Source: Aquirufa beregesia (GTDB lineage Bacteria; Bacteroidota; Bacteroidia; Cytophagales; Spirosomataceae). From it: DNA of 64,000 nucleotides. This document shows, piece after piece, positions 10,151-18,031 of this stretch. The stretch is from positions 88,275-152,274 of the forward strand of contig NZ_SEWW01000005.1 of NCBI RefSeq assembly GCF_011090385.1, read 5' to 3'. How positions within the stretch are numbered: the first letter of the stretch is position 1; every line of letters starts with the position of its first letter. Made by a program: the position numbers and the translations under genes. The notes under the pieces are model-generated. The model saw only the letters and a program-made list of their open reading frames with translations, had not been told where the DNA came from and did not search any database.

Positions 10151-11959
10151 ATGAAAAAAGGATTCCTTATTTATTGGCTATTTGTAGCCCAAATTGCTTT
10201 GGCACAAGATTTTAGTCGATTGCTTCCAGCCGCTCAAGGGCATCCGCGTTTATTGTTTTTAAAAGCAGATGAGGCAATCATTCATCGAAATATTCAACAA
10301 GATACGCTGTGGGCTAATTTGCATCAGCAAATAGTGAAAGAAGCCGATGTATTACTGTTGAAAGAGCCTTTGGTCCGTAAACAAATTGGTCGGAGACTCT
10401 TAGGTGTTTCCCGAGAAATGCTGCGCAGAACTTTGTTTTGGTCCTATGCTTACCGTATGACCCAACAACCAAAATACGCTCAAAGGGCAGAAAAAGAGCT
10501 CTTGCAAATTTGTCAATTTACGGATTGGAATCCCTCTCATTTTTTGGATGTGGCTGAAATGACTACTGCCGTGGCCATTGGCTATGATTGGTTATTTGAG
10601 GCATTATCTCCTGAGTCTAAGAAAATGATCCAAGCGGCCATACTTTCCAAAGGGATAGAGCCTTCTTATGACGAGCGCTACACCAGTTGGCTAAAAGCCA
10701 GCCATAACTGGAATCAGGTTTGTAATGTGGGAATGAGTTTAGGGATATTGGCCATTCAGGAAGATTACCCTGAAAAAGCCAAGGAATTGATGCAGCGGGC
10801 ACAAAAATCCATTGTTTTAGCCATGAAGGATTATGGTCCAGATGGTGCTTATCCGGAAGGATATGCCTATTGGGGTTATGGGACCTCATTTCAAGTTTTA
10901 TACAATGATGCCATCGAAAAGGCTTATGGTTCCAGTTTTGGATTAAATGAATTACCGGGTTTTTATGCCAGTGCCAATTATATGTTGCACATGGCCGGAC
11001 CATCGAGAAAGAATTTTAATTATTCAGATTCTGGAGATGGGATGGGGTTTCATCCTGCTATGTTTTGGTTTGCCAACAAGACTCAAAACGCTAGTTTATT
11101 GTATACGGAGATAAATACCTTGAAAAGTGCTAAAAATTTGGTTTCAGACCGTCTTTTGCCACTGGTGATGGTTTGGGGGAAAGGGGAGTCTTTGGTCAAG
11201 CAATCCATGCCTGAAAACTTAACCTATTTGGGTGGCGGTCCCAATCCTGTTGCCATGATGCGCTCCTCATGGACAGATCCGAATGCCTTGTATGTGGGAG
11301 TTAAGGGAGGTTCTCCATCGGTGAATCATGGCCACATGGACATTGGTTCATTTGTTTTTGATGCCTTAGGAGAGCGCTGGGCAATGGATTTTGGCATGCA
11401 AGATTATAATTCCTTAGAATCTAAAGGAGTGGCTATTTGGGGGAAGGAACAAAACTCCCAGCGATGGGATGTTTTCCGTTACCATAATAAATCCCATAAT
11501 ACGCTGACATTGAATAATCAATTGCAAGCAGTGAAAGGGAAGGCGGAGATTCAATGGAAGCAAGAGTCCAACAAAAGAACTGAGGTTAATCTAGATTTAA
11601 GCTCTCTCTATCCCGATCAAGCCAAAGGAGTTTCTCGACAAGTAGCTCTGGTAAACAAGCGTGTGGTAGAAATTAGTGATCAAATTCAACTAGGGAAACA
11701 GGGAGGAGAATTAGTCTGGACTATGTTAACGGCCGCCGAATTTCATGCAGACGGACCAGGGAAAGCCTATTTAACACAAAAGGGCAAGCGCTTAAACCTG
11801 CAATTGAAAGGTATGAAAGGGGAATGGATTTCTTGGTCTTCGGAACCCAATCACGATTATGATGCTCCCAATCTGGGAACCCGATTTGTAGGCTTTAAAG
11901 TAGCTACAAAGGAGAACCAAAAGCTCAAATATCAAGTGATATTAGTACCAGTTCATTAG
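10151..11959 (+). CDS. Heparinase II/III family polysaccharide lyase
   Basis: The 602-residue secreted enzyme has a signal peptide ending IALAQ (about 1-18). An N-terminal alpha-helical toroid follows (about 30-340, with HPRLLF, SHNWNQVCNVG and YPEGYAYWGYGTSF), then the beta-sheet heparinase II/III module (about 370-600, with NHGHMDIGSFVFDALGERW). These are the hallmarks of polysaccharide lyases that cleave uronic-acid-containing glycans by beta-elimination. Members act on heparin, alginate or other acidic polysaccharides; the exact substrate is not readable. Nearby secreted hydrolases and the SusCD pair suggest glycan use. Confidence 0.88.
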   Translation: MKKGFLIYWLFVAQIALAQDFSRLLPAAQGHPRLLFLKADEAIIHRNIQQDTLWANLHQQIVKEADVLLLKEPLVRKQIGRRLLGVSREMLRRTLFWSYAYRMTQQPKYAQRAEKELLQICQFTDWNPSHFLDVAEMTTAVAIGYDWLFEALSPESKKMIQAAILSKGIEPSYDERYTSWLKASHNWNQVCNVGMSLGILAIQEDYPEKAKELMQRAQKSIVLAMKDYGPDGAYPEGYAYWGYGTSFQVLYNDAIEKAYGSSFGLNELPGFYASANYMLHMAGPSRKNFNYSDSGDGMGFHPAMFWFANKTQNASLLYTEINTLKSAKNLVSDRLLPLVMVWGKGESLVKQSMPENLTYLGGGPNPVAMMRSSWTDPNALYVGVKGGSPSVNHGHMDIGSFVFDALGERWAMDFGMQDYNSLESKGVAIWGKEQNSQRWDVFRYHNKSHNTLTLNNQLQAVKGKAEIQWKQESNKRTEVNLDLSSLYPDQAKGVSRQVALVNKRVVEISDQIQLGKQGGELVWTMLTAAEFHADGPGKAYLTQKGKRLNLQLKGMKGEWISWSSEPNHDYDAPNLGTRFVGFKVATKENQKLKYQVILVPVH

Positions 11960-12840
11960 TTTTTCGTACCACTAGGATACACTTGATCTAACCAGATACC
12001 CATTTTTAAGAAAACACTGAATAGGCTTTTGCGCATTTCATGTGTTTCATTCGGGTAGAGTTCTAGCTGGGTTTTAACGCCCAATTGGCTAAGTTTTGCG
12101 TAGAGGTTTTTGGCTTGTTGCACGTGTACTACTTCATCGTTTTCTCCATGAAAAATGATGGTGGGAACCGCACTGGCGGCATTCACCCTAAGTAAGGGAC
12201 TTGATTCTTTGGCTAGAGTAGCATTAGGGTCGGCCACACCCAAGAAATTGGTGATGGTTTTATCCGCCTCTAGGTTTTTCCCTCGTACCATGGGGTCAGT
12301 GAAGTCGGTCGGTCCAACGATATCAATAACCGTTTTAATTTCCTTGTTAGTATCAGCCGTATAGGCATACATTAAGGCCAAATATGCCCCAGCACTGGCA
12401 CCTAACAGACCGAATTCCCCTTTCTTGTAACCAAGACTATCTGCTTTTGAATTCAGGAATTGTAAGGCGTGCTGAATGTCATCTATTTGAACAGGATATC
12501 GGTTTTGGTCATTCTTGACTAGTCGATAATTGATGGATGCCACCGCATAGCCCTTTTTGCCAGCCAATAACTGAATCAATGGTTTGGGTAATTGATTTTT
12601 ACTCCCTTTGGTCCAATAGCCTCCATGAATGAATACCAGCATTTGGGTATTTGGATTCGGTGTATTGGGTAAAAATATATCCAATAAATTCCTTTCCTCT
12701 GGTGCATTTCCATAGGCTACATTCAATACCGACCTATAAGTAGTAGAATCCGCCCCAGTTCTCCCCAATGAAGGAAAAGATAGAAATAAGAATACTGGTA
12801 AAAGGTAAACACCACAGGCAAAAACAACGCTTTTTTTCAT
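11956..12840 (-). CDS. Secreted alpha/beta hydrolase, esterase/lipase type
   Basis: The 294-residue protein has an N-terminal signal peptide when started at 12840 (MKKSVVFACGVY); an in-frame ATG at 12867 would add nine residues and is less likely. Features are an oxyanion HGGYW motif, the nucleophile elbow GASAG, an acid in HGENDE and a late His in NETHEM, as in the carboxylesterase/feruloyl-esterase-like group. It may deacylate sugars or small esters. Its stop overlaps the convergent heparinase stop by four bases. Confidence 0.85.
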   Translation of the reverse strand: MKKSVVFACGVYLLPVFLFLSFPSLGRTGADSTTYRSVLNVAYGNAPEERNLLDIFLPNTPNPNTQMLVFIHGGYWTKGSKNQLPKPLIQLLAGKKGYAVASINYRLVKNDQNRYPVQIDDIQHALQFLNSKADSLGYKKGEFGLLGASAGAYLALMYAYTADTNKEIKTVIDIVGPTDFTDPMVRGKNLEADKTITNFLGVADPNATLAKESSPLLRVNAASAVPTIIFHGENDEVVHVQQAKNLYAKLSQLGVKTQLELYPNETHEMRKSLFSVFLKMGIWLDQVYPSGTKN

Positions 12841-12850
12841 ACAGAGAGAC

Positions 12851-12931
12851 CATTTACAATTTACCATTCACAACTTACCATTACTGACCTTCCCCTCATC
12901 CATAATTTATAAATTATAATTTACAATTCTC
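12851..12931. repeat. Dispersed AT-rich intergenic motif, copy A
   Basis: This spacer carries two motifs: CATTTACAATTTACCATTCA (12851-12870), repeated exactly at 22562, and TTATAATTTACAATTCTC (12914-12931), repeated exactly at 63273. Confidence 0.8.
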
Positions 12932-14650
12932 TTACAGGTTTTTCTTCTTCAATTCTGCCACTGCATAATTCGCTGCTCGAGCGGTTAGGGCCATGTAAGT
13001 TAAAGAAGGATTCTGGGTAGAATTGGATGTCATGCTGGCTCCATCCGTTACAAATACATTTTTACAATGATGTAATTGATTCCACTTGTTCAACTGGGAG
13101 GTTTTAGGATCATTTCCCATGATAACACCGCCCATTTCATGAATATCTAAGCCAGGATTCCAGGTCTTTTTCGGATTGGCTTTGATGTTTTTAAAGCCTG
13201 CCAAGGTCAGCATTTCCGCCATTTGATCTTGATAATCTTGTTCCATTTTACGGTCATTATCATCGAAATCTACGTTCAATCGAGCCAAAGGCACACCCCA
13301 GTCGTCCTTTTTGCTAGCATCTAATTTGACATAGTTGGAATGTTTCGGGATGGTTTCACCCATGAAATGGGAGCCTACCTGCCAATTGCCATATTTCTTT
13401 TGGAATAAATGATCTTTCAATTCCTGACCGATACCTTCTTGGTTGCTGATGATGGGTCTACGAGCGCTGAAGCCCGCGGCATAGCCCCTCAAGAAGTCGG
13501 TTTCTTGTTTGAAAACATTACGGAAACGGGGTATATAACTGCCATTCGGACGAATACCTTCTGTTTTGCTTTCAAGCATTCCTTCATATTCGGCCGACAC
13601 ACCGGTATGGAAGTTATGGAAGTGAATATAATGACCCATCAAACCATTGTCATTACCTAATCCATTCGGGAAACGGTGCGACTTAGAGTTTAACAGAATC
13701 AAGTTAGTATTGATGGTAGCGGCATTTAAGAAGATGATTTTGGCATAAAAATGTATTTCTTCTTTTGTTTTGCTGTCAATCACCTTCACTCCAGCCGCTT
13801 TGCCAGATTTTTCATCGTAAATAATGGAATGAACAACGGAGTTCGGTCTTAATGTTAAATTACCCGTATTTTGTGCCCAAGGTAGGGTAGAGGCATTACT
13901 TGAAAAATAACCTCCATAAGGACATCCCCTTTGGCATAAGTCACGTTGCTGACATTGGGCTCGACCTTGCTTGAAGTGGATAGGTTGAGGGTCTGTCAGG
14001 TGAGCGCATCGACCGATGATGACAGGTCGACTGCCTTTGTAGTGTTTTTTCATTTCGGAAGAAAAATGCTTTTCTACACACGATTGCTCATGCGGGCGCA
14101 AGAATTCACCGTCAGGTAATTGCTCTAAACCATCTTTATTTCCACTGACTCCTGCAAATATTTCCACATGGCTATACCAGGGAGCTAAATCTTGGTACGT
14201 GATTGGCCAGTGATTATCAAATCCATCACGAGCTGGGCCTTCAAAGTCATATTTAGACCAGCGCTGTGTACCTCGTGCCCAAAGAAGGGACTTTCCTCCT
14301 ACTTGATAGCCACGTATCCAGTCAAAGGGTTTCTCTTGAATGTAAGGGTGTTCTTTGTCTTTGACAAAAAATTGGGATGAATCTTCGTTGAATGCATAGC
14401 ATTTGGTAGCGATGGGATTAGCATCTTTCATTTCTTTACTCAAAGCACCCAAGTGGTCAAATTCCCAGGGTTCTTTCAGGGTAGTGGGATAATCCACAAT
14501 GTGTTTCACATCCCGACCACGCTCTAGCACCAATGTTTTTAAACCATTGTCGCACAGTTCTTTGGCAGCCCAGCCACCACTAATACCAGAACCTACCACG
14601 ATGGCATCAAAGGTTCTTTGTTTTTTTGAATCTATATTAAAATTAGACAT
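12932..14650 (-). CDS. GMC family FAD-dependent oxidoreductase
   Basis: The 572-residue flavoprotein shows the N-terminal FAD site GSGISGGWAAKEL (about 16-28), a central cysteine-rich stretch CQQRDLCQRGCPYGG and a C-terminal GMC segment DGASMTSNSTQNPSLTYMAL. The catalytic His found in glucose oxidases appears replaced by the TSNSTQNP arrangement common in bacterial sugar dehydrogenases of this group. With the small subunit 3 gene 18 bases upstream it forms a membrane or periplasmic sugar or alcohol dehydrogenase. Related Bacteroidota pairs oxidise glycosides at carbon 3; that specific activity is an inference. Confidence 0.92.
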   Translation of the reverse strand: MSNFNIDSKKQRTFDAIVVGSGISGGWAAKELCDNGLKTLVLERGRDVKHIVDYPTTLKEPWEFDHLGALSKEMKDANPIATKCYAFNEDSSQFFVKDKEHPYIQEKPFDWIRGYQVGGKSLLWARGTQRWSKYDFEGPARDGFDNHWPITYQDLAPWYSHVEIFAGVSGNKDGLEQLPDGEFLRPHEQSCVEKHFSSEMKKHYKGSRPVIIGRCAHLTDPQPIHFKQGRAQCQQRDLCQRGCPYGGYFSSNASTLPWAQNTGNLTLRPNSVVHSIIYDEKSGKAAGVKVIDSKTKEEIHFYAKIIFLNAATINTNLILLNSKSHRFPNGLGNDNGLMGHYIHFHNFHTGVSAEYEGMLESKTEGIRPNGSYIPRFRNVFKQETDFLRGYAAGFSARRPIISNQEGIGQELKDHLFQKKYGNWQVGSHFMGETIPKHSNYVKLDASKKDDWGVPLARLNVDFDDNDRKMEQDYQDQMAEMLTLAGFKNIKANPKKTWNPGLDIHEMGGVIMGNDPKTSQLNKWNQLHHCKNVFVTDGASMTSNSTQNPSLTYMALTARAANYAVAELKKKNL

Positions 14651-14668
14651 GTCTTGAGAGTATAAAGC

Positions 14669-15172
14669 TTATTGAACAGGAACGCAGCCATGGTAAAAAC
14701 CAGGGGCCATGGTATAATTTCTATGTTGGGTTAGGAAATATTCCGAGCTCAGGTACGAGGCAATAGTTAAGCCTTTCAGGCGTTTGAAAAATTGATTTTC
14801 CTCAGGCTGAGTAGAATTTTGTAAGCTCGTTAATAGGCTGATTTGTTCTTGACTGCTTAATAGAGGGAAAGCTTTTTGGTAGTTTTTATTTGCCCAGGAA
14901 GCTAGCTTTTGTAATCCATTTTGAAAGGCTTGTTGATCCTCTTGGCTCATACAATCTTTCACCATCCGTTCGATGTACAGGTGAGCTCCGATGGTCTTAG
15001 CGCCAGGACTGTCTGTTTCTGGAATGATGGCATTCACGATGGCACCTAGTAATTCCGAGTTAGGCCCTTGGAAAGCAGGAAGGGATTGTTTGTTCCACTG
15101 GTATGCCCAGTTGGGTAAAGCGGTGGTACCTAAGACCAAACTTAGGTTTTTTAATGCGCTTCTTCTGTTCAT
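14669..15172 (-). CDS. Gluconate 2-dehydrogenase subunit 3 family protein
   Basis: The 167-residue protein begins MNRRSALKNL, a twin-arginine-like signal with a hydrophobic stretch ending near ALPNWA. It carries the family motif AIVNAIIPETDSPGA and a C-terminal segment ending HGCVP. Subunit 3 proteins assemble with GMC flavoproteins and probably guide their Tat export. It is the first gene of a two-gene operon with the GMC gene, 18 bases apart. Confidence 0.9.
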   Translation of the reverse strand: MNRRSALKNLSLVLGTTALPNWAYQWNKQSLPAFQGPNSELLGAIVNAIIPETDSPGAKTIGAHLYIERMVKDCMSQEDQQAFQNGLQKLASWANKNYQKAFPLLSSQEQISLLTSLQNSTQPEENQFFKRLKGLTIASYLSSEYFLTQHRNYTMAPGFYHGCVPVQ

Positions 15173-15273
15173 GTTATAATAGGTAGAGTAAAGAAAATAG
15201 CTGTTTCTTTTTTGTCGAAAAGAGTAAACAAAAATATTGAAATATTATGCAATTGTCAACCTGACTTATCGGC

Positions 15274-16500
15274 TTATAGGGCTGCGTGTTTCCCTGCTAT
15301 AAAACCTGTAGTCCAGGCTGCTTGGAAATTAAATCCTCCCGTAATGCCGTCGATATCCATGATTTCCCCTGCAAAAAACAATCCAGGTACTTGTTTGCTC
15401 TCCATGCTTTGAACCTGAATTTCTGTTAAGTCAATACCTCCAGCTGTTACAAATTCTTCTTTAAAAGTGGTTTTACCCTGCACTTGGTAGCGGTCATTTA
15501 ATAGGGTGTTGACTAGTTTATTGATTTGTTTAGGGTTGACTTCATTCCAGCGCGAGGTGGCTAGAATCTCGTTTTTTGAGAGTAGGAAGATCCACAGTCG
15601 AGCTGGAATAGGAAAAGGACACTGATTGGAAATCATCTTTCCACCGTGGACTTTTCGTGTATTTTCTAATTTGTCTCGTAGTTCGGATTCTTTGGTTTCA
15701 TCTAACCAATTGATTAAAATGGAGAATTGATAATTTACTTCAGCCAATATTCGTGCGCCCCAAGCGGATAATTGTAAAATGGCGGGTCCACTCATTCCCC
15801 AGTGCGTTATGAGTAGAGGTCCTTTACCTAATAATTTTTGGCCTTCAATTCTTACTGTGGCTTTTTCCACGACCAATCCCATAAATTCCTTGATGGGTTC
15901 TTCGGGCATGTTAAACGTAAAGAGAGAGGGTACGGGAGGGATGACAGGGTGACCTAGCGTTTCAAGCCAATGCATACCACTTAATTTGGGTTGGCCACCT
16001 GTGGTAACAATTACTCGATTAGTGGAAATCGTTTTATCCTTAGTTTTTAAAATAAAATCACCCGTTTCTTGAATTTCTATGGATTCAATTCCATGATGTA
16101 ACAATAATTCTATGTCGAGCTTTTTGGCTTCTCTCAAGAAACAATCAATGATGCTTTGGGAAGTATTGGATAGAGGAAAGACACAACCATCAGGATAGGT
16201 TTTAAGCGCTACATTTCGCTGCTCAAACCATTCCATGGTAGATGAAGCATCAAACTGTTCAAAGGCTTTTTTGAGGAATTTCTCACCCCTAGGATAATGT
16301 TCGGCTAATTTTCTATTGTTGAATTCGGCATGGCATACATTGCACCGGCCACCTCCCGATATTTTTACTTTAGCTAAAACATGGGATGTTTTTTCAAGGA
16401 TTTGAACTTGGGCAAGAGGATTATGATTTTTAGCGGCTATTGCGGCAAAAAAACCCGCTGCCCCACCTCCAATAACACTGATACGTAAATCCTTTGACAT
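15274..16500 (-). CDS. BaiN/HI0933-like NAD(P)/FAD-dependent oxidoreductase
   Basis: The 408-residue cytoplasmic flavoprotein has the FAD dinucleotide site VIGGGAAGFFAA near the start, the family motif KVKISGGGRCNVCH (about 45-58), an ATG-like loop TTGGQPKLSG and the C-terminal FAGEIMDIDGITGGFNFQAAW. This is the full layout of the HI0933 family, whose member BaiN reduces bile-acid intermediates; most members have unknown substrates. It is transcribed on its own. Confidence 0.92.
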   Translation of the reverse strand: MSKDLRISVIGGGAAGFFAAIAAKNHNPLAQVQILEKTSHVLAKVKISGGGRCNVCHAEFNNRKLAEHYPRGEKFLKKAFEQFDASSTMEWFEQRNVALKTYPDGCVFPLSNTSQSIIDCFLREAKKLDIELLLHHGIESIEIQETGDFILKTKDKTISTNRVIVTTGGQPKLSGMHWLETLGHPVIPPVPSLFTFNMPEEPIKEFMGLVVEKATVRIEGQKLLGKGPLLITHWGMSGPAILQLSAWGARILAEVNYQFSILINWLDETKESELRDKLENTRKVHGGKMISNQCPFPIPARLWIFLLSKNEILATSRWNEVNPKQINKLVNTLLNDRYQVQGKTTFKEEFVTAGGIDLTEIQVQSMESKQVPGLFFAGEIMDIDGITGGFNFQAAWTTGFIAGKHAAL

Positions 16501-16531
16501 TATTTTTTACCTAAAAATCCCCTAACCTCTA

Positions 16532-16567
16532 ATAACCAACTAACTAACCAACTAACTAACCACTTAT
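16532..16567. repeat. Short CAACTAACTAAC-type tetranucleotide tract
   Basis: The spacer between two minus-strand genes holds two tandem copies of CAACTAACTAAC around 16538-16563. Such tracts can slip, but it lies outside coding sequence and has no clear promoter placement. Confidence 0.6.
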
Positions 16568-16583
16568 CACTACCCCCTAATCC

Positions 16584-17210
16584 CTAAAATTCCAAGTGCT
16601 TAATCTTGTCATTTTTTAGTAATTGACTTGCAATCAGGTGATGGGCTTTCTCAGAACCTTGAACTGTTAAGTTGAAGGTAAAATCCTTGCCAGATTTTAT
16701 TTTCTGAGAATAAAGAATTTTCATTTTGAGCTTTTTAAATAAAGCTTCCACATGCTTGTAGTCAAAGGAATCGGTATACTCGAATTTCAACGTATATACA
16801 CGTACGTGATTTAGTTTGCTAATGAGATTTTGTACCAAAATAAAGGCACTTAGTATCAATATCACAATGGCAGAGGTAACGCAAGCCAATAATTCAAAAC
16901 CCGCACCAATGGTCATGCCTATGGCAGAAACGACCCATATAGTGGTAGCCGTGGTGATACCCGTTACTCGATCTTTTTCTCTAAATATGACTCCAGCGCC
17001 CAGAAAGCCAATTCCTGTTAGGACATTGGCGGCGATTCTATCCTGACTTCCTAATCCAATTTTATAGGATAGTAATGTGAAGATACAAGAACCTACACAA
17101 ACCAAAATCATAGTTCTTAATCCAGCAGATTTGGAACGATACTCTCTTTCTATGCCAATGACCGCTCCAATGAGGATGGATAAGAGAATGCGTTCTAAGT
17201 CAATATACAT
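16584..17210 (-). CDS. MgtC/SapB family membrane protein
   Basis: The 208-residue inner-membrane protein has four to five hydrophobic helices in its N-terminal 130 residues and the family motifs GAVIGIEREYRSKSAGLRT and GIGFLGAGVIF. A soluble ACT-like C-terminal domain follows (about 135-208). MgtC proteins are linked with magnesium limitation and modulation of the F1Fo ATPase. No riboswitch or partner gene was seen beside it. Confidence 0.92.
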   Translation of the reverse strand: MYIDLERILLSILIGAVIGIEREYRSKSAGLRTMILVCVGSCIFTLLSYKIGLGSQDRIAANVLTGIGFLGAGVIFREKDRVTGITTATTIWVVSAIGMTIGAGFELLACVTSAIVILILSAFILVQNLISKLNHVRVYTLKFEYTDSFDYKHVEALFKKLKMKILYSQKIKSGKDFTFNLTVQGSEKAHHLIASQLLKNDKIKHLEF

Positions 17211-17288
17211 CAGAAAATAGATTTTGATTTATCAACGGAATTTAACTCAATTTGTTGGATTATTAGCCATTTAAGATAAGCCAAAGGA

Positions 17289-17480
17289 TTATTCGAACTT
17301 GGGAATATTGACAAGGGATATTTGATCTGGATCTTCTTGTGCAATATGTTTAAACATAAAATATCTTCCTTCTTTGAGCGTATTCGTTGTTTTTCCTAAG
17401 TAATAGCATGAGTACTCATTTTCAAATAATTTATTAAACGGTTTGATTTTTATAGTATCAAATTGATAAAATTTCAGCAA
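17289..17480 (-). CDS. Small hypothetical protein, start codon uncertain
   Basis: A 63-residue frame with reasonable amino-acid composition ends in DQISLVNIPKFE. No ATG is in frame; the call uses a TTG at 17480, and an in-frame TAG lies six codons upstream. An ATG in another frame at 17507 reads into the same region and stops quickly, so this could be a frameshifted remnant. No family is recognised. Confidence 0.35.
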   Translation of the reverse strand: MLKFYQFDTIKIKPFNKLFENEYSCYYLGKTTNTLKEGRYFMFKHIAQEDPDQISLVNIPKFE

Positions 17481-17532
17481 TATTGCATCTATATTCTACT
17501 CTCATAAAATTAATTGATTAAATTTTCAGCTT

Positions 17533-17955
17533 ATGAAGCAAGATTACGATACCCACACCCGATATTACCATTTACATCATTTTATTATATTGCCTCTTGC
17601 CTTTTTTTTACTTATTTGGACGGTTGTAATAACCTTGGAAGATATTGTAAATGATTGGCTGTATTTATTGGTAGGAGTCTTATTTGTTTTGATTTCATTT
17701 ATTGCTCGGATATATGCCAATAAGAATCAAGACAGAATTATTCGTTTGGAGATGCGTCTACGTTATTATCAATTAACCCAATTACCTTTTACCCCCAAGG
17801 AGAATTTATTAAGTATCAGACAAATTGTTGCCCTTCGTTTTGCGAGTGATGATGAATTGTTGGCTTTGATTGATAAAGCGATAATTAAAAACTTAAAGCC
17901 TAAGGAAATAAAGAAGTCTATCCATGATTGGCAAGGTGATTTTATGCGGGTTTAA
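17533..17955 (+). CDS. DUF6526 family membrane protein
   Basis: The 140-residue protein has two transmembrane helices (about 18-38 and 43-62) followed by a soluble tail containing RLEMRLRYYQLT and LRFASDDELLALI, which identify DUF6526. The function of this family is unknown. It stands alone and is followed by a strong hairpin terminator. Confidence 0.85.
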   Translation: MKQDYDTHTRYYHLHHFIILPLAFFLLIWTVVITLEDIVNDWLYLLVGVLFVLISFIARIYANKNQDRIIRLEMRLRYYQLTQLPFTPKENLLSIRQIVALRFASDDELLALIDKAIIKNLKPKEIKKSIHDWQGDFMRV

Positions 17956-17971
17956 ATCTTTATTGAAAAAT

Positions 17972-18005
17972 AGCTCAGGGTTTAAACCCTGAGCTGTTTT
18001 ATTTT
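17972..18005. terminator. Perfect palindromic terminator between convergent genes
   Basis: AGCTCAGGGTTT is followed directly by its exact reverse complement (17972-17995), flanked by an A run on the left and a T-rich run on the right. It can end transcription from both sides. Confidence 0.88.
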
Positions 18006-18031
18006 AATCGTAATTCACTCCATTTTATCAT

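Noticed and set aside
16532-16567. CAACTAAC tract as a phase-variation switch
   Set aside because: It is intergenic, short, and not placed between clear promoter boxes.
17972-17995. Perfect 24-base palindrome as an operator
   Set aside because: It sits between two convergent gene ends with flanking A/T runs, so a bidirectional terminator explains it.
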